Shown here: one piece after another, positions 19,010 to 29,886 of the stretch
How positions within the stretch are numbered: position 1 is the first letter of the stretch
Layout: each line of letters begins with the position of its first letter
The notes under the pieces: generated by a model
The model's database searches: none
Told to the model about the DNA's origin: nothing
What the model saw: only the letters and a program-made list of their open reading frames with translations
Assembly (NCBI RefSeq): GCF_025370935.1
Contig: NC_133491.1
Span: forward strand, 11,966,858-12,030,857
Source of the DNA: Choristoneura fumiferana
Lineage: Eukaryota; Arthropoda; Insecta; Lepidoptera; Tortricidae
Reading direction: 5' to 3'
DNA length: 64,000 nucleotides
Translations under genes and position numbers: made by a program

Positions 19010-19340
19010 AGGGTTCCGTACCCAAAGGACAAAAATGGAACCCTGTTACTAAGACTCCACTGGCCGTCCGTGTGTCCGTCCGTCACCAGGCTGTATCTCA
19101 TGAACCGTGATAGCTAGACAGTTGAAATTTTCACAGATTATGTATTTCTGTTGCCGCTATAATAACAATTACTAAAAACAGAACAAAATAAAGATTAAAG
19201 GGATATTAATGCGAATACAACAAACGTGATTTTTGCCGTTTTTTGCTTAATATTAATAACGCCAACAGGTAGACACTTCAAATATTCATAGAATATTTAG
19301 TCGTATATTCAGTTAAAAAAAAAATAGGGGGCTTAAACAC
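19010..19340 (-). repeat. Repeat family F, reversed
   Basis: GGGTTCCGTACCCAAAGGAC, CACCAGGCTGTATCTCATGA, then AATATTTAGTCGTATATTC. This is the reverse complement of the copies at 22930-23250 and 44935-45255. Confidence 0.7.
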
Positions 19341-19484
19341 ACGTGGTTTTTAAAAATGTTGATAAATGGTGGCCAGTTTTTATTTCAATCACTTGATGCA
19401 ACATTCTAGATTAAGTATAAGCTGATTCTTGAGACGTGTTCAAAACCAACGCTAATAAACTCAGTCAATCAGGTTAGCGCTCAG

Positions 19485-19590
19485 TACGTGTGTGTGAAGT
19501 TCCCAAATCGCAGTGGGCCCGTGTGGGAACTACGGTCCAAGCCTTCCACTTAATTCTGCGAAGAGGCCTGTGCCCAGTAGTGGGACTTTT
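19485..19590 (+). mobile_element. SINE family A, 3' fragment
   Basis: GTGTGTGAAGTTCCCAAATC through CAGTGGGCCCGTGTGGGAAC to GTGCCCAGTAGTGGGAC. Only the tail half is present; a second copy follows immediately. Confidence 0.7.
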
Positions 19591-19611
19591 ATAGTTTATT
19601 GACTCAGATCA

Positions 19612-19903
19612 AAATCTATGCCCTCTCAAGCAAAGGATCATGGGCTCAAACCCAAGCTCGCAGCTCTGAGTTTTTCAAAATTCATGTTCGAAATTACATT
19701 TTAAAAATGTTAACGGGCTTTACGGTGAAGGAAAACATCGCGAGGAAACCTGCACAAACCTGCGAAGCAGTCCAATGCTGTGTGTGAAGTTCCCAATCCG
19801 CACTGGGCCCGCGGGGGACTACGGGCCAAGTCCTCTCATCCTGAAAGAAGGCCTGTGCCCAGCAGTGGGACGCAAATAGGCTGGGATGATGATGATGGTG
19901 ATA
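19612..19903 (+). mobile_element. SINE family A, nearly full length
   Basis: CTATGCCCTCTCAAGCAAAG, a worn B-box (GGGCTCAAACCC), GGTGAAGGAAAACATCG, GTTCCCAATCCGCACTGGGC and a GGGATGATGATGATGG tail. Its A-box half is truncated at the left. Confidence 0.75.
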
Positions 19904-20347
19904 TATCGCTCAGAACTGCGCGGACAGCCTGTCTGCACCGACTTCCGGTACCAATCGTATCAGAAATAGCCCAGTTTCGTATTCTCGACCGCTTCGTATA
20001 TCAAAACCAACTATTTCTGTACACGATAAATGATATAAATAATATTATGTTGATTGCGTGTCGGTGTTTCTCTAGTGGGTCTGTGTTGGAGAGACGTGAT
20101 CTTGAATGAATCATCAAACTTTGAAATAGAATTTGAATAAGGCGGTGGTTTATTGAATCACATTCCAATGACTGCAAAAGAACCGCAATCACTCAATCAT
20201 TTTAACAAGCCCTAGGGTGTATGTACTTAATAACTTTATGTTTTTCTAAATACATATTTTTTTTTCGAACTACCTATTATGATCTGATGATACATTTTAG
20301 GAATAAGCCTAGCCATAAATCATCGTTAATAAGGACAAAAAGCCGAA

Positions 20348-20668
20348 GCCGTGGTGGCCTAGTGGGAAGCCGTGGTGGCCTAGTGGTTTGACCTATCGCC
20401 TCTCAAGCAGAGGGTCGTGGGTTCGAACCCCGGCTCGCACCTCTGAGTTTTTCGAAATTCATGTGCGGAATTACATTTGAAATTTACCACGGGCTTTGCG
20501 GTGAAGGAAAACATCGTGAGGAAACCTGCACAAACCTGCGAAGCGATTCAATGGTGCGTGCGAAGTTCCCAATCCGCACTGGGCCCGCGTGGGAACTATG
20601 GCCCAAGCCCTCTTGTTCTGAGAGGAGGCCTGTGCCCAGCAGTGGGACGTATATAGGCTGGGATGGTA
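20348..20668 (+). mobile_element. SINE family A, reference full-length copy
   Basis: The head GCCGTGGTGGCCTAGTGGTT has an A-box. The B-box GGTTCGAACCC matches the polymerase III consensus. The body runs CTCTGAGTTTTTCGAAATTC to GGCCTGTGCCCAGCAGTGGG and ends CGTATATAGGCTGGGATGG. The first 18 bases of the head are duplicated just in front (20347-20364 and 20370-20387), perhaps from a false start or slipped insertion. The tRNA-like head is not a tRNA gene. Confidence 0.8.
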
Positions 20669-20681
20669 AGGACAAAAATAC

Positions 20682-20886
20682 CCGCTGCTTAAAATACGCA
20701 AACGGTGCGGAATCGCAGTGACGTGCCCTAAACGTCACGACTTTTGTTCGGTAAAGTCCTTACGTTTACGGCACGTCACAACGATTCCGTATTTTAAGCA
20801 GCGGTGTGCAGCATGCGATAAAAATGGTGCGCATACGATGCGTCACTGCGATTCCGTACCGTCACCGTTTTTTAAGCAGCGGTGTG
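20682..20886. repeat. Foldback element with a third, direct copy of its arm
   Basis: Left arm 20682-20734 (CCGCTGCTTAAAATACGC...) pairs with right arm 20763-20804 (...CCGTATTTTAAGCAGCGG). A further copy in the right-arm orientation follows at 20839-20882 (GCGTCACTGCGATTCCGTAC...AAGCAGCGG). Both right copies are followed by TGTG. Confidence 0.7.
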
Positions 20887-21264
20887 GCCGCTCCTTAACT
20901 TTAAACTGTGGGAAAGTCGAAAAAAAGACTTTGTAGTTATGTCGAAACCGGTGGTCACATTGTACAGGGTTTATGGGTTAGTTAGGAATAGACTTACGAG
21001 CTTTGTGTATGGGAGCGAGGCTCCGGTTGTCGACAGGTAAGAAACAGCAGTACGTGTACATAAGTAAGTATGACTTTTAGTTTTGTAACGGGAATAAACA
21101 TTGCACCTTCATCTTTGCATTAATAAGTAAAGTTATATTGTTTCCTCTACCAGTGCTGAAAATTTTTACATAGCTGAAGTACGGAAATTCGCCGAAAAAC
21201 TACTTACGCTATTTTTTATTGTTATGAGGGGGGCAAATGAGCAAGCTGGTCATCGTGATGGGCA
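20887..21264. other. No feature recognised
   Basis: AT-rich spacer between repeats with no supported ORF. Confidence 0.4.
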
Positions 21265-21272
21265 ATGATTAC

Positions 21273-22280
21273 CAGAGAGCAGAATTTTCATGGCATTTTT
21301 TGACCTGTCATAGTGACTTGTCATTTATCGACTCTACCTAAATGATGTTGATATAATAAATAGACTTTAAATTAGACTGTCTTAAACTTTTATCATGTTA
21401 TGTAGGTAGAGCGTTCTTTTACCGCATACAAATGGATATTTGACTGTAAAAGTAGTAGTTTAAAACCGGAAAATATGAAATAGTACATTGTGTCTTAAGG
21501 GCGGTGAATAAAGAATTACGAACGAGCTTTAATGAGTCGATGTTCGTAATTCTAGTACCGCCCGCGCGACATACAACGTTTTTCATCACATTTGCGAGTA
21601 AAATTTTATATTTCTAAAAGAAAAAATATAACTGTTCCAAATATTGGGGATACCTTAGGCTGCGCTCTTGGCAGCACCGCCCTCCCCCTCCCTCAGCATG
21701 TGCCTGCGCCGCGTGTGCATGTGGTCCTGCTGCTACGCCATGCGCAGCACCATCAGTACGGGCACTGACTCATTTACCGACCTTGGGCTTCATGACAGGA
21801 AAATGTGTACGCGCAATGACTCATTTACCGACCACGGGTTTTATGACAAGCACATTAAGGTCGAGGGTTTTATTTGGGGGGTTGCAACCAAGATAGCCTG
21901 CATGTTTCGACACTGTTTACGAGCAAGTGTGATGAAAAAAATCATGTATTTATTTTATAGAGACATTAATGGAACACTATTGTTAACATTATAACAGAAG
22001 AATTTCAACATGAAATTGAAAAAGAAAACTGAACTGAAATTATTAAATTAGAAATTGTTATCCATTAATTGTTCATTGCATATGTCTATTTGACATTTTC
22101 AACTGCCGAAAGTTAATTGGAAGAGATCGCTCTTTAACTTAATGCCGCCTATTGTTTACCTCTACTTTTAATCTTCTTTAGTACCTATGTTGTGTATAAA
22201 TATATGTATGTATATTGGAAGTCGATAAGTGAGAAGTCACTATGACAGGTCAAAAAATGCCATGAAAATTCCGCTCTCTG
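21273..22280. mobile_element. hAT-like MITE, 1008 bp, 8-bp target duplication
   Basis: Terminal inverted repeats of about 60 bp begin CAGAGAGC and continue GAATTTTCATGGCATTTTTT with few mismatches. The 8 bases ATGATTAC flank both ends (21265-21272 and 22281-22288), the duplication size of hAT transposons. No transposase is encoded. The block A/block B homology starts inside it at 21884, and in block B the Gypsy element occupies that point. Confidence 0.85.
21655..21870 (+). other. GC-rich, exon-like island with a two-copy repeat inside the MITE
   Basis: 21655-21760 is much richer in GC than the rest of the element. About 21765-21815 and 21813-21860 are two diverged copies of one unit (GACTCATTTACCGACC, then GGGYTTYATGACA). 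An open frame spans both but matches nothing I know. It might be captured host sequence. Confidence 0.35.
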
Positions 22281-22380
22281 ATGATTACCACCACTCAGGA
22301 TACCAACAACTCAAGGAGAGTTACTGGGGTGATGCCGGCCTTTAAAACAAGTATAATCCTTTTTTTTGCTGTCGTCGATC

Positions 22381-22545
22381 AACTAAGAGGGACAACCATT
22401 TGACCACTTTTCGCCCATAAAAGTTCATCATTATCATCATATCAACCTCAGGACGTCCACTTTTGGACATAGTCCTCCCCCATAAACCTCCAGTGCCTTC
22501 AGTTGAAAGCAGTCTGCAAACACCGTGAACCCGCGGCTGAAAGTT
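22381..22545. repeat. Dispersed LINE/SINE tail fragment (block A)
   Basis: TCATCATTATCATCATATCA, then GGACGTCCACTTTTGGACAT and CCGTGAACCCGCGGCT. This is a reversed tail related to other ATGATG-tailed repeats. Its counterpart is 44445-44565. Confidence 0.5.
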
Positions 22546-22929
22546 ATAAACAAAGCCAACGAGATGAGATCTTCATCTTTGTCTGATACGTCATTATTAC
22601 TATCTCGCTCCTTTTCTGTAAAATTAATTTATCTCGTCGCGTTGGCTTTGCTTTAGATAGAATAATATTAAAAATGTAAAAGCTGGAACTAACTGTTCTG
22701 TGTACAGTAATGGCCACAAATCTCTTACCTGTCGTAAAGTTGAGACTCCATTGTCAGCTAAATGCAAGCGGACAAGCTTAATAACTAATTTTTTACAACA
22801 AACCACCGTGTGTGTGAAAAGCAAATAAGTCCATAAAACAAAAACAAAATTAGAATTGAAACAAATTGGAGCCACTAGGTAAACATAGCTTTTTCGGAAA
22901 AAAAAGTGGCCTCTCTCTGACGCAGAGGA

Positions 22930-23250
22930 TTGTGGGTTCGAATATACGACTAAATATTCTATGGTTATTTCAAGCATCTACTTGTTGCCGTTATTAATAG
23001 GTATCAAGCAAAAAACGGTAAAAAAATCACGTTTGTTGTTTAGGAGCCCCCCTTGAATATTTATTTTATTCTGTTTTTAGTATTTATTGCTATAGCGGCA
23101 ATAGAAATACATAATCTGTGAAAATTTCAACTGCCTAGCTATCACGGTTCATGAGATAGAGCCTGGTGACAGACGGACAGCGGAGTCTTAGTAGGTAATA
23201 GTAAATAGGGTCCCGTTTTTACCCTTTGGGTACAGAATCCTAAGAAGAGC
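22930..23250 (+). repeat. Repeat family F (block A)
   Basis: ATATACGACTAAATATTCTA, CTATCACGGTTCATGAGATA, CCTGGTGACAGACGGACAGC and a GGGTACAGAATCC end. Its counterpart is 44935-45255. Confidence 0.7.
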
Positions 23251-23253
23251 GAC

Positions 23254-23590
23254 ATGTTCATCATCATCATGTCAGCCGAAAGACGTCCACTGCTGGACAT
23301 AGGCCTCCCCCAAGGCTTTCCACTCAGACCGGTCTTGTGCTTTCCGCATCCACCGCGATCCCGCGATCTTAACCAAGTCGTCGCTCCATCTTGTTGGAGG
23401 CCCAACGACAGCTCCTCTCCCGGTCCGCGGACGCCATCGGCCATCAGTCCTGCGAGCAATGTGCCCCACCTACTGCCACTTTAGTTTCGCAATTCTTCGG
23501 GCTATGTCGGTAACTTTAGTTCTACTGCGGATATCATCATTTCTAATTCTTTCCCGCAGAGAAACCCCGAGCGACATGTTGCTGTTTTCA
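23254..23590 (-). pseudogene. RTE-like LINE, C-terminal fragment (block A)
   Basis: On the minus strand one frame reads IRNDDIRSRTKVTDIARRIA. A second frame reads MGHIARRTDGRWRPRTGRGA, then TRWSDDLVKIAGSRWMRKAQ and AYVQQWTSFG before the stop. This is the C-terminus of lepidopteran RTE-type reverse transcriptases, broken by a frameshift and ending in an ATGATG tail. Its counterpart 45290-45633 carries an extra stretch, so the block A copy also has a small internal deletion. Confidence 0.7.
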
Positions 23591-23787
23591 AATTGTATCC
23601 AATCTAAGCTCGTCTTTGATCTGGGTTTCAAATATAAGTAACTGCATATTATAAACATTATGACTAACCTCGAGCTATTTATAAAAGAAGAACCAATTGA
23701 AATCACTTGATTATGATTCTAACTAGTTCCATTTATACATGAGTCAAGTATAGAAGTGATTCTTTTAAACTACTTTGGAATGTTCAG

Positions 23788-24230
23788 ATGGTTATTATCA
23801 TCATACCAGCCGTTGGAGGCCCACTGTTGGACATAATACGTCTGCCGGAAGAGCGGATACACGCTGAGGGTGTTCCAGCTGCATTCGCGCCACAACGTAC
23901 ACTTCAGCTCGTTTGTGGTGCGCGTGCCGCGACTGCTGATGGGGACCATCGCGAGTGCTGCCTTCTGGCCGAAAGACGTGTTCCGGCGGTTCCGGGGCAC
24001 CATGCCGCAGATGAATGCGACGATGGGGACGGTGACTCAACGGGGTCACGCCGTTTTGTCACCAAATTAGTTTTAAATATTATTGATTATAAATATGTAT
24101 GTTTAGTCTGTAAGGTGGGGCATCCACAGTGTGGTGACCCGTGCCCACCTTTCCGGGTGTCCCATCTTAGCCTCGCAGTGGCCTTAACTACGTCCACGAT
24201 GGATTTTTAGAGCGCAGGGTGGTGTTTCGG
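23788..24230. repeat. GC-richer repeat body of unknown class (block A)
   Basis: Opens with GTTGGAGGCCCACTGTTGGA and contains long overlapping open frames on both strands, but none shows a domain. Its end near the ATCATCATACCAGCC motif resembles other LINE tails. Its counterpart is 45831-46273. Confidence 0.4.
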
Positions 24231-24477
24231 AGTCGATCCGTCCTTTTAACGCCTAAAATGCTGCGCTCCATAGTGTAATGAAATTTCTACACGGGGTAGC
24301 GGGTCGCTGCAGGTGAGGAATTAAACCAAAGTTTGGGGTCAACAAGATGTTTATTTCTAAGGATACTCACAATTATCCCGCTCCCATCAACCATACATAC
24401 ACTGTGTATAATTAAAATCCTACTTCCTTATGAAAACTAAGGGTCGTGAATGCAATTGGCCAGTGATCTGTGATTAC

Positions 24478-24870
24478 TTAACTATCTAAATAATCTAAAT
24501 AGAAGGTATCTCCTATACCTCGGCTCTGAAGCTGCCAAACCTGGCTGCAGGCCACTGTGAGCCACTCTAGGACGCCGTCTCGTGCCCGACGTCCCAGCGC
24601 CACCGACAGTAAACCACGCTGGGCAGGCCAACAGGCCTTCAGCTTGGACTTCTGAATTTCTGTCAAGGACCATGTCTGAGCACCGTAAGTTAGAATGGGC
24701 AATATACACATGTCAATGAGTTTCCACTTAAGTGTCAAGAGAAGGTTGCCCATTAACAGTTCCTTCATGGGCCAGAAGCTCTTCCAGGCGTTATCGATGC
24801 GTCTTTTGAACTCTTTGTCCTGTCTGTTGCTAAAAGAAACTATCTGCCTCAAGTAAATATACTCATCGAC
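24478..24870 (-). pseudogene. RTE-like LINE, reverse-transcriptase C-terminal part (block A)
   Basis: A 124-aa minus-strand frame contains RQIVSFSNRQDKEFKRRIDN, AWKSFWPMKELL and ILPILTYGAQTWSLTE. These are hallmark motifs downstream of the RT core in RTE-type LINEs. After that the frame loses similarity. It may be one broken element with 23254-23590, which lies downstream on the same strand. Its counterpart is 46521-46913. Confidence 0.75.
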
Positions 24871-25141
24871 ATAATGAATTTATTATTATTATTATTAAGG
24901 CCTTCCCCATAGACCTCCACTTGTATCGGTTGGAAGCGGCCTGCGTCCACAGTGAAACTGAGGCTTTAACCAGAGACTTTATGTACGCACTCGGAATCCT
25001 AATCGTTTTAATCACTTCTTTCTCTCACATTCACTTGGTGTAGGATCAGTGTAGAAAGAGACGGTGAAAGCGATTAAAAGCACCCGTGCGTTACACAATA
25101 AGTTTTCAGGTCATCCGTCCATTTCGTTTGTGGATGTCTTA

Positions 25142-25371
25142 AAGCGTTTTCACATTATCTGATCCAATTATCTTTCACTTTGTCACACCCATATGTTGGC
25201 GACACCATCGGACGCATGACAGCGCAGAGCCCGATTCGTGGCGGGCATTTTGAGCCGGCCGTATGGGAACGATTTTGTCGGAAATATGTGAAAACAGCAC
25301 ATGGGTGTCGGCTATCGGGTGTTCCATCGTCGTCTAATACCGATATCGGATCGGATAATGTGATAACGCTT
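25142..25371. mobile_element. MITE with TTA target duplication (block A)
   Basis: Ends AAGCGTTTTCACATTATC and GATAATGTGATAACGCTT form the inverted repeats, continuing GATCC / GGATC. TTA flanks both sides (25139-25141, 25372-25374), compatible with PIF/Harbinger-type insertion. Its counterpart is 47192-47420. Confidence 0.75.
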
Positions 25372-25814
25372 TTACGCTGCGCTTGACGATTCACGGTCTC
25401 CTCTATGGCCTGCCCATTACCACTTCAACGAACTTATGCGCTTTGCTATGTCGGTCATTGTTGGTAACCCTCGTTCTTCTACTATACACGTTATCTCCCC
25501 ATTTCCGTACGTACGTACGTAGTTTCTATTTATTCTCAAAGACGAAATTCCACGCTCATTACCTTTTTAACGATGGGACAGAGGTATTAAAAAAAGTTCA
25601 AGCTCTTTTGTAACTCTGGTAACCTTAACAGGGTAACTTTTTAAAACTTTTTTTATTACTCATCAAAGGCACTTTGGCGTAGCGAAAGGTTTATCAATTT
25701 AAGTTCCCTGAGGTAATATTAAAAAGATATTTACGGTTACTACAGCGCGGTATAACGGCGGAGTACTTAAAACGTACTAAAGCTAGTTACTTGGAGTACG
25801 ACCAGTTTAAAAGA

Positions 25815-26245
25815 AACCGGTCAAGTGCGAGTCGGACGGTTCCGTAAAATAATTAAAAATATTTTTATTATAATATGATGTAACTAAAAATGTATGCTTG
25901 TCACAATTTTTTCTTTTTTTTCTTTATCTTTTCCTTTTTTTTCCTTTGTGCTGTAAGACGTTGCTTCGTACCAAATCTCAAGATTCTGAGTTCACGGGAA
26001 GTACCCTGTAGGTTTTGATTCCCTTGCGAGTGTCGAAAATTCGCAGCATAAACGGCTGTATCTTTTGAAGTTTGATTTTTTTACAGCTCCAAGGGACAGT
26101 AGACCTGAGTATTTGATATGAATTTCAGCTTGATACCTTCACGCGTTTCTGAGAAAAAGGATCTTAACAGAAAGACAGACGGACAACAAAGTGATCCTAT
26201 GAGTGTTCCGTTTTTTCCTTTTGAGGTAGGTTCAGAACCTTAAAA
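25815..26245 (+). repeat. Dispersed repeat family D (block A)
   Basis: GGTCAAGTGCGAGTCGGACG at the left; CAAAGTGATCCTATGAGTGT and TTTTCCTTTTGAGGTAGG at the right. A family F-like layout with different internal sequence. Its counterpart is 50107-50543. Confidence 0.6.
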
Positions 26246-26281
26246 AATTTACACATTTATGCACGTCAGTGATCATTTATG

Positions 26282-26400
26282 ACCATCGGGTAGCAAAGTG
26301 GTTAAAGAACCTGATCATGAAGTTTGAGGTCCCGAATTCGATCCCCGGTCAGGCCAGATATTTGTATGAATAATTTTATGTAGGTAATTATATGTATTAA
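26282..26400 (+). mobile_element. SINE family B, truncated (block A)
   Basis: CATCGGGTAGCAAAGTGGTT, a worn B-box (ATTCGATCCCC) and CAGATATTTGTATGAATAA; the tail is missing. Its counterpart is 50581-50695. Confidence 0.65.
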
Positions 26401-26427
26401 GTAAGTGAGCAAAAAAAAACCCGTTGT

Positions 26428-26680
26428 GGCCGAGCGGTTTGAACTATGGCCTCTCAAGCAGAGGAACGTGGGTTCAAACCTATCGGTTCGCACCTCTGAG
26501 TTTTTCGAAATTCATGTGCGAAATTAACGGGCTTTACGGTGAAGGAAAACATCGTGAGGACACCTGCATACACCTGCGAAGTTCGATGGTGTGTGTGAGG
26601 TTCCCAATCCGCACTGGGCCCGCGTGGGAACGACGGCCCAAACCCTCTAATTCTGAGAGGAGGCCTGTACCCAGGGAGGT
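26428..26680 (+). mobile_element. SINE family A (block A)
   Basis: GTTGTGGCCGAGCGGTTTGA, B-box-like GGTTCAAACC, GGTGAAGGAAAACATCGTGA, CCAATCCGCACTGGGCCCGC and GAGAGGAGGCCTGTACCCAG. It lacks a piece of the middle relative to 20348-20668. Its counterpart is 50722-50983. Confidence 0.75.
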
Positions 26681-26904
26681 AGGTGAGTAAACTTGACCCA
26701 ATAAAGTAAATCTTTTTCGTCAGCGGCCAACTTACGAAACTTTTTTTCTTCACGCTGTTTGCTTTGATATATTCTTACCACTTCTGCCAATTGTGCATAA
26801 CAGTCAAGCGGTTATAACGCCGATTTATTTTTTTATTTATTTATTCAGAAAGATTTGTCATGAAGATTTAGTACCCAGATAATATCGTGGGGAGCGCTTA
26901 AATG

Positions 26905-27185
26905 AATTGTTAGGATTGTTGCCTGCAGCTAGGTTTTACTATCGTACTTCGCGCAGCCGTCTTGACGGTTGGCATTCCAGCATCGTCCACTTGAAGCGAA
27001 ACTTTTTCCACGCACGACAAAAATATGGAACCAGCTTCACGGGAAAGTATTCCCGGAGCGGTTCAACTTATATCTTTAAAAGACGAGTCTATCAAAGGGC
27101 CGGCAACGCACCTGAGATACCCGTCGTGTTGCCGTCCATGGACGGTGGTGATTGCTTCTCATCAGGTAACCCACAGGCCCCTTTT
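26905..27185 (+). pseudogene. LINE 3' end remnant (block A)
   Basis: Plus-strand frames carry LKRNFFHARQKYGTSFTGK and SLKDES/IFKRRVYQ, which recall the C-terminal R-T-A-x-x-W-N-x-L-P...F-P-E-R-F-N-L-x-x-F-K motif of Jockey/CR1-type LINE proteins. Frameshifts and stops show it is dead. Its counterpart is 51210-51520. Confidence 0.5.
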
Positions 27186-27195
27186 CCCCTTTTTT

Positions 27196-27450
27196 CATGG
27201 AAAACGAGCAAGTGTGTCTCCTGATGGTAAGAGATCACCACCGCCCATAGACATGCAACACCAGGGGGATTGCTGATGCGTTGCCAACCTAGAGGCCTAA
27301 GATGGGATATCTCAAGCGCCAGTAATTTCACCGGCTGTCTTACTCTCCACGCCGAAACACAACAGTGCAAGCAATGCTGCTTCACGGCAGGATTAGCGAG
27401 CAAGATGGTGGTAGCAATCCGGACGGACCTTGCACAAGGTCTTACCACTT
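27196..27450 (-). mobile_element. Retroposon family C (block A, copy 1)
   Basis: CATGGAAAACGAGCAAGTGT to GGACCTTGCACAAGGTCTTA. It is adjacent to the LINE remnant and lacks its poly-T end. Its counterpart is 51520-51772. Confidence 0.7.
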
Positions 27451-28159
27451 CCACTTATTATATATAAAGAAATATAAGGTCCATTGGGAATAAGTGACCA
27501 CGTTTGAAAGCTATACAGGGAGTTAAAAAAATAACTTCCCCTCAACAAACTCTCTTCCCTTTCTTCTTCTTTCCTTTTTTTTATATATTTTTTGGCAACA
27601 GACGAGCGGTTGAAACGCCAATATCTCTCACACAACTAACAACCCACTAAAAAGCCTAAAAGCCATTACAGATTCCTACGTTTATTTTAGAATAACTATT
27701 ATCATATATTTTTATCGGATTACGTCAGGGCTATAAAGTACCGAATGAAAACAAACAGAGCAGAGAAAAATGTATTTTATTAGCAACGAAATACAATCGA
27801 ACACGTTTGCAGGAAGTCATGTGTTTTAATGCTAGCTAGGTTTTGCGTGTGACTTTGTCTATGAATTTTCTAAAAGGATAAAAACTGTGACTGACGAAAA
27901 CATTCCGCATTTGTTATTAAATTAACGTTAAACATTTCCACGGGCTTTTTATAATACCTAATTTTGTTATTGTGAGTTAGGTATTGTCTTTTTTGTTAAT
28001 TTGTGTCGTAAAGCCTAACTTTCATATTTCAGAAAATAAATTTTGGTCGTTGTGTTTACTGTTTACTACTGATACGCGATTTATTTCTAGGAATGACACT
28101 TAATGATTTATTGCCAGAAACATAACCGCATGCGGAATAAACCAGAAGACCGGGAACAG

Positions 28160-28425
28160 TAGGTAATTACTGGCACTTGAGGTATCCCATCTTAGGCCTC
28201 TAGCTAGGCAACGCATCTGCAATTCCCCTGGTTTGCAGATGTTTATGGGCGGTGGTGATCTCTTACCATCAGGAGACCCACTTGCTCGTTTGCCACCGGC
28301 TGTCTTACTCTCCACGCCGAAACACAACAGCGCAAGCACTGCTGCTTCACGCAGGATTAGCGAGCAAGATGGTGTTAGCAATCCGGGCGGACCTTGCACA
28401 AGGTCCTACCACCTGCACTAAAACA
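28160..28425. mobile_element. Retroposon family C, head-to-head chimera (block A only in this form)
   Basis: 28160-28290 runs in one orientation (CTGGCACTTGAGGTATCCCA to CCACTTGCTCGTTTGCC) and 28291-28425 in the other (ACCGGCTGTCTTACTCTCCA to GGTCCTACCACCTGCA). Block B has a normally ordered copy at 53030-53311. The left half is therefore inverted in block A. Confidence 0.75.
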
Positions 28426-28429
28426 GATT

Positions 28430-29700
28430 AAGCAATTTACCAGCCATCTAAATGCTGACATAATATCTCAGTACCTAGGCAAAAATTTGGATATAAGTAC
28501 AGTGACTGTGGAACAAACTGAATCACATATCAGGGTGGAATCTTTGTGCCGCTAATGTCATGTTGACATCCCATAAATTTGCCAAAAAAATTATAGCGAA
28601 ATTGATTATGAAAAGGTACCTACACATTTTCTCAGCGATTAAATCAATTTCTCATTTATCGGTATTAGATAAAATTTCCCATAAAAGACCTGAATGTACC
28701 TAATGTAATTTAAAAGTTATGTACCTATGTCAAAGAGGTAGTCAATAAAATGCAATATGGCATTTCATATGCTTTATATTTTATTAAGTTTGAGTTTTAT
28801 AGCCTATAATGTCCATTATATTCTGCAATGAATTCTTAACTCTGCACCCCACCCCTTTTATCTTCATACTTGCATTCAGTAAGCTAATACTTACTAGTAG
28901 TATATTTCGGGAAAATGATTTCAAATACCTACATACGAAACGAAATAAAATTCAAAAAGAAACACATTGCAACAATTCTGAAAACATTTCTCATTTTTAT
29001 AATCTATAGCGCTTTTCCATTCGTGCTGACGCAACGCCAAAAGGCTAACCATCTCGTTTTAACATACACTTATTAAATGCTGTGGTTTCCTTCGCACATT
29101 GGCGCGGGAAACTCAGAGGCATTGCAGGCAGACCTGTAGATTCGCGCTGGCAGTTTGGACGTTTCGCATGCTTCGGAAAATTCATAGTCGGGACGTAACT
29201 TTTTTTTTAATGTTTCGAAATTTGAAATTCTAGTGCCGTCTAGTGGTTGGTGTTGTGTTTTGTTTATGTAGTTTGTAAGTGTGTGTAAATATTGAAGAAA
29301 GACGTATTAGTGAGGTAAGGATTATTTTGAAGTTGGTTAAAAATAGTGTGTAAATATTATGTCCATGTGATTTTTGACTGGTTGTTTGACTGCTTGTTCA
29401 AAGATTTATCAAAAATACATTGGTCATGCATTACCATACCTTTAATTGTATACAATACATATAGCCATTATAAAAGCCAAGATATCTAGGATAGTAAAAA
29501 ATATTACCTATCGCGTAAGAGCATGTTCAAAAATCTTTGAGCACCTAAACTGCTCCGAGTTTTGATGGCGGCTGTATGAAGGATTTGTCAAGGTGCTCAA
29601 AAATGTGTAGAAGTACCCAGGCGAGTTATGCTAATTTAAATATTTTGACCACCTTTGTCGCTCCACTCCCCATGAGGGCGATAAACATAAACTTCTAAAT
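28430..29700. other. No gene; AT-rich single-copy-like sequence (block A)
   Basis: Matches 53320-54690 in block B. About 29522-29607 is a small element with TTTGAGCACCT / AGGTGCTCAAA inverted ends. Nothing coding is supported. Confidence 0.5.
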
Positions 29701-29703
29701 CCC

Positions 29704-29886
29704 AATTTTCACCCCACTAATATTATAAATGCGAAAGATTGTGAGTCTGTTTGTTTGTTACCTCATCACGTCTAAAACTACTTAGTCCCGGGAAAGGATA
29801 AAGAATAGTTTTTATCCCAGAAAAATCCATAGTTCCCACGGGATAGCTCAAAAAAAATTCTACACGGGTCGCGGGCAACAGCTAGT
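29704..29886 (+). mobile_element. Helitron-like element (block A)
   Basis: CTAATATTATAAATGCGAAA to GGTCGCGGGCAACAGCTAGT, the same layout as 16640-16862. Its counterpart is 54697-54870. Confidence 0.65.

Noticed and set aside
23801..24049. Conserved-looking 82-aa ORF shared by both blocks
   Set aside because: The conservation only reflects the A/B duplication; four overlapping frames are open because of GC content, and none has a motif.
27092..27454. 120-aa minus-strand ORF (and similar ORFs at 51416-51772 and 52973-53311)
   Set aside because: These frames recur wherever retroposon family C occurs and reflect the repeat, not a gene.
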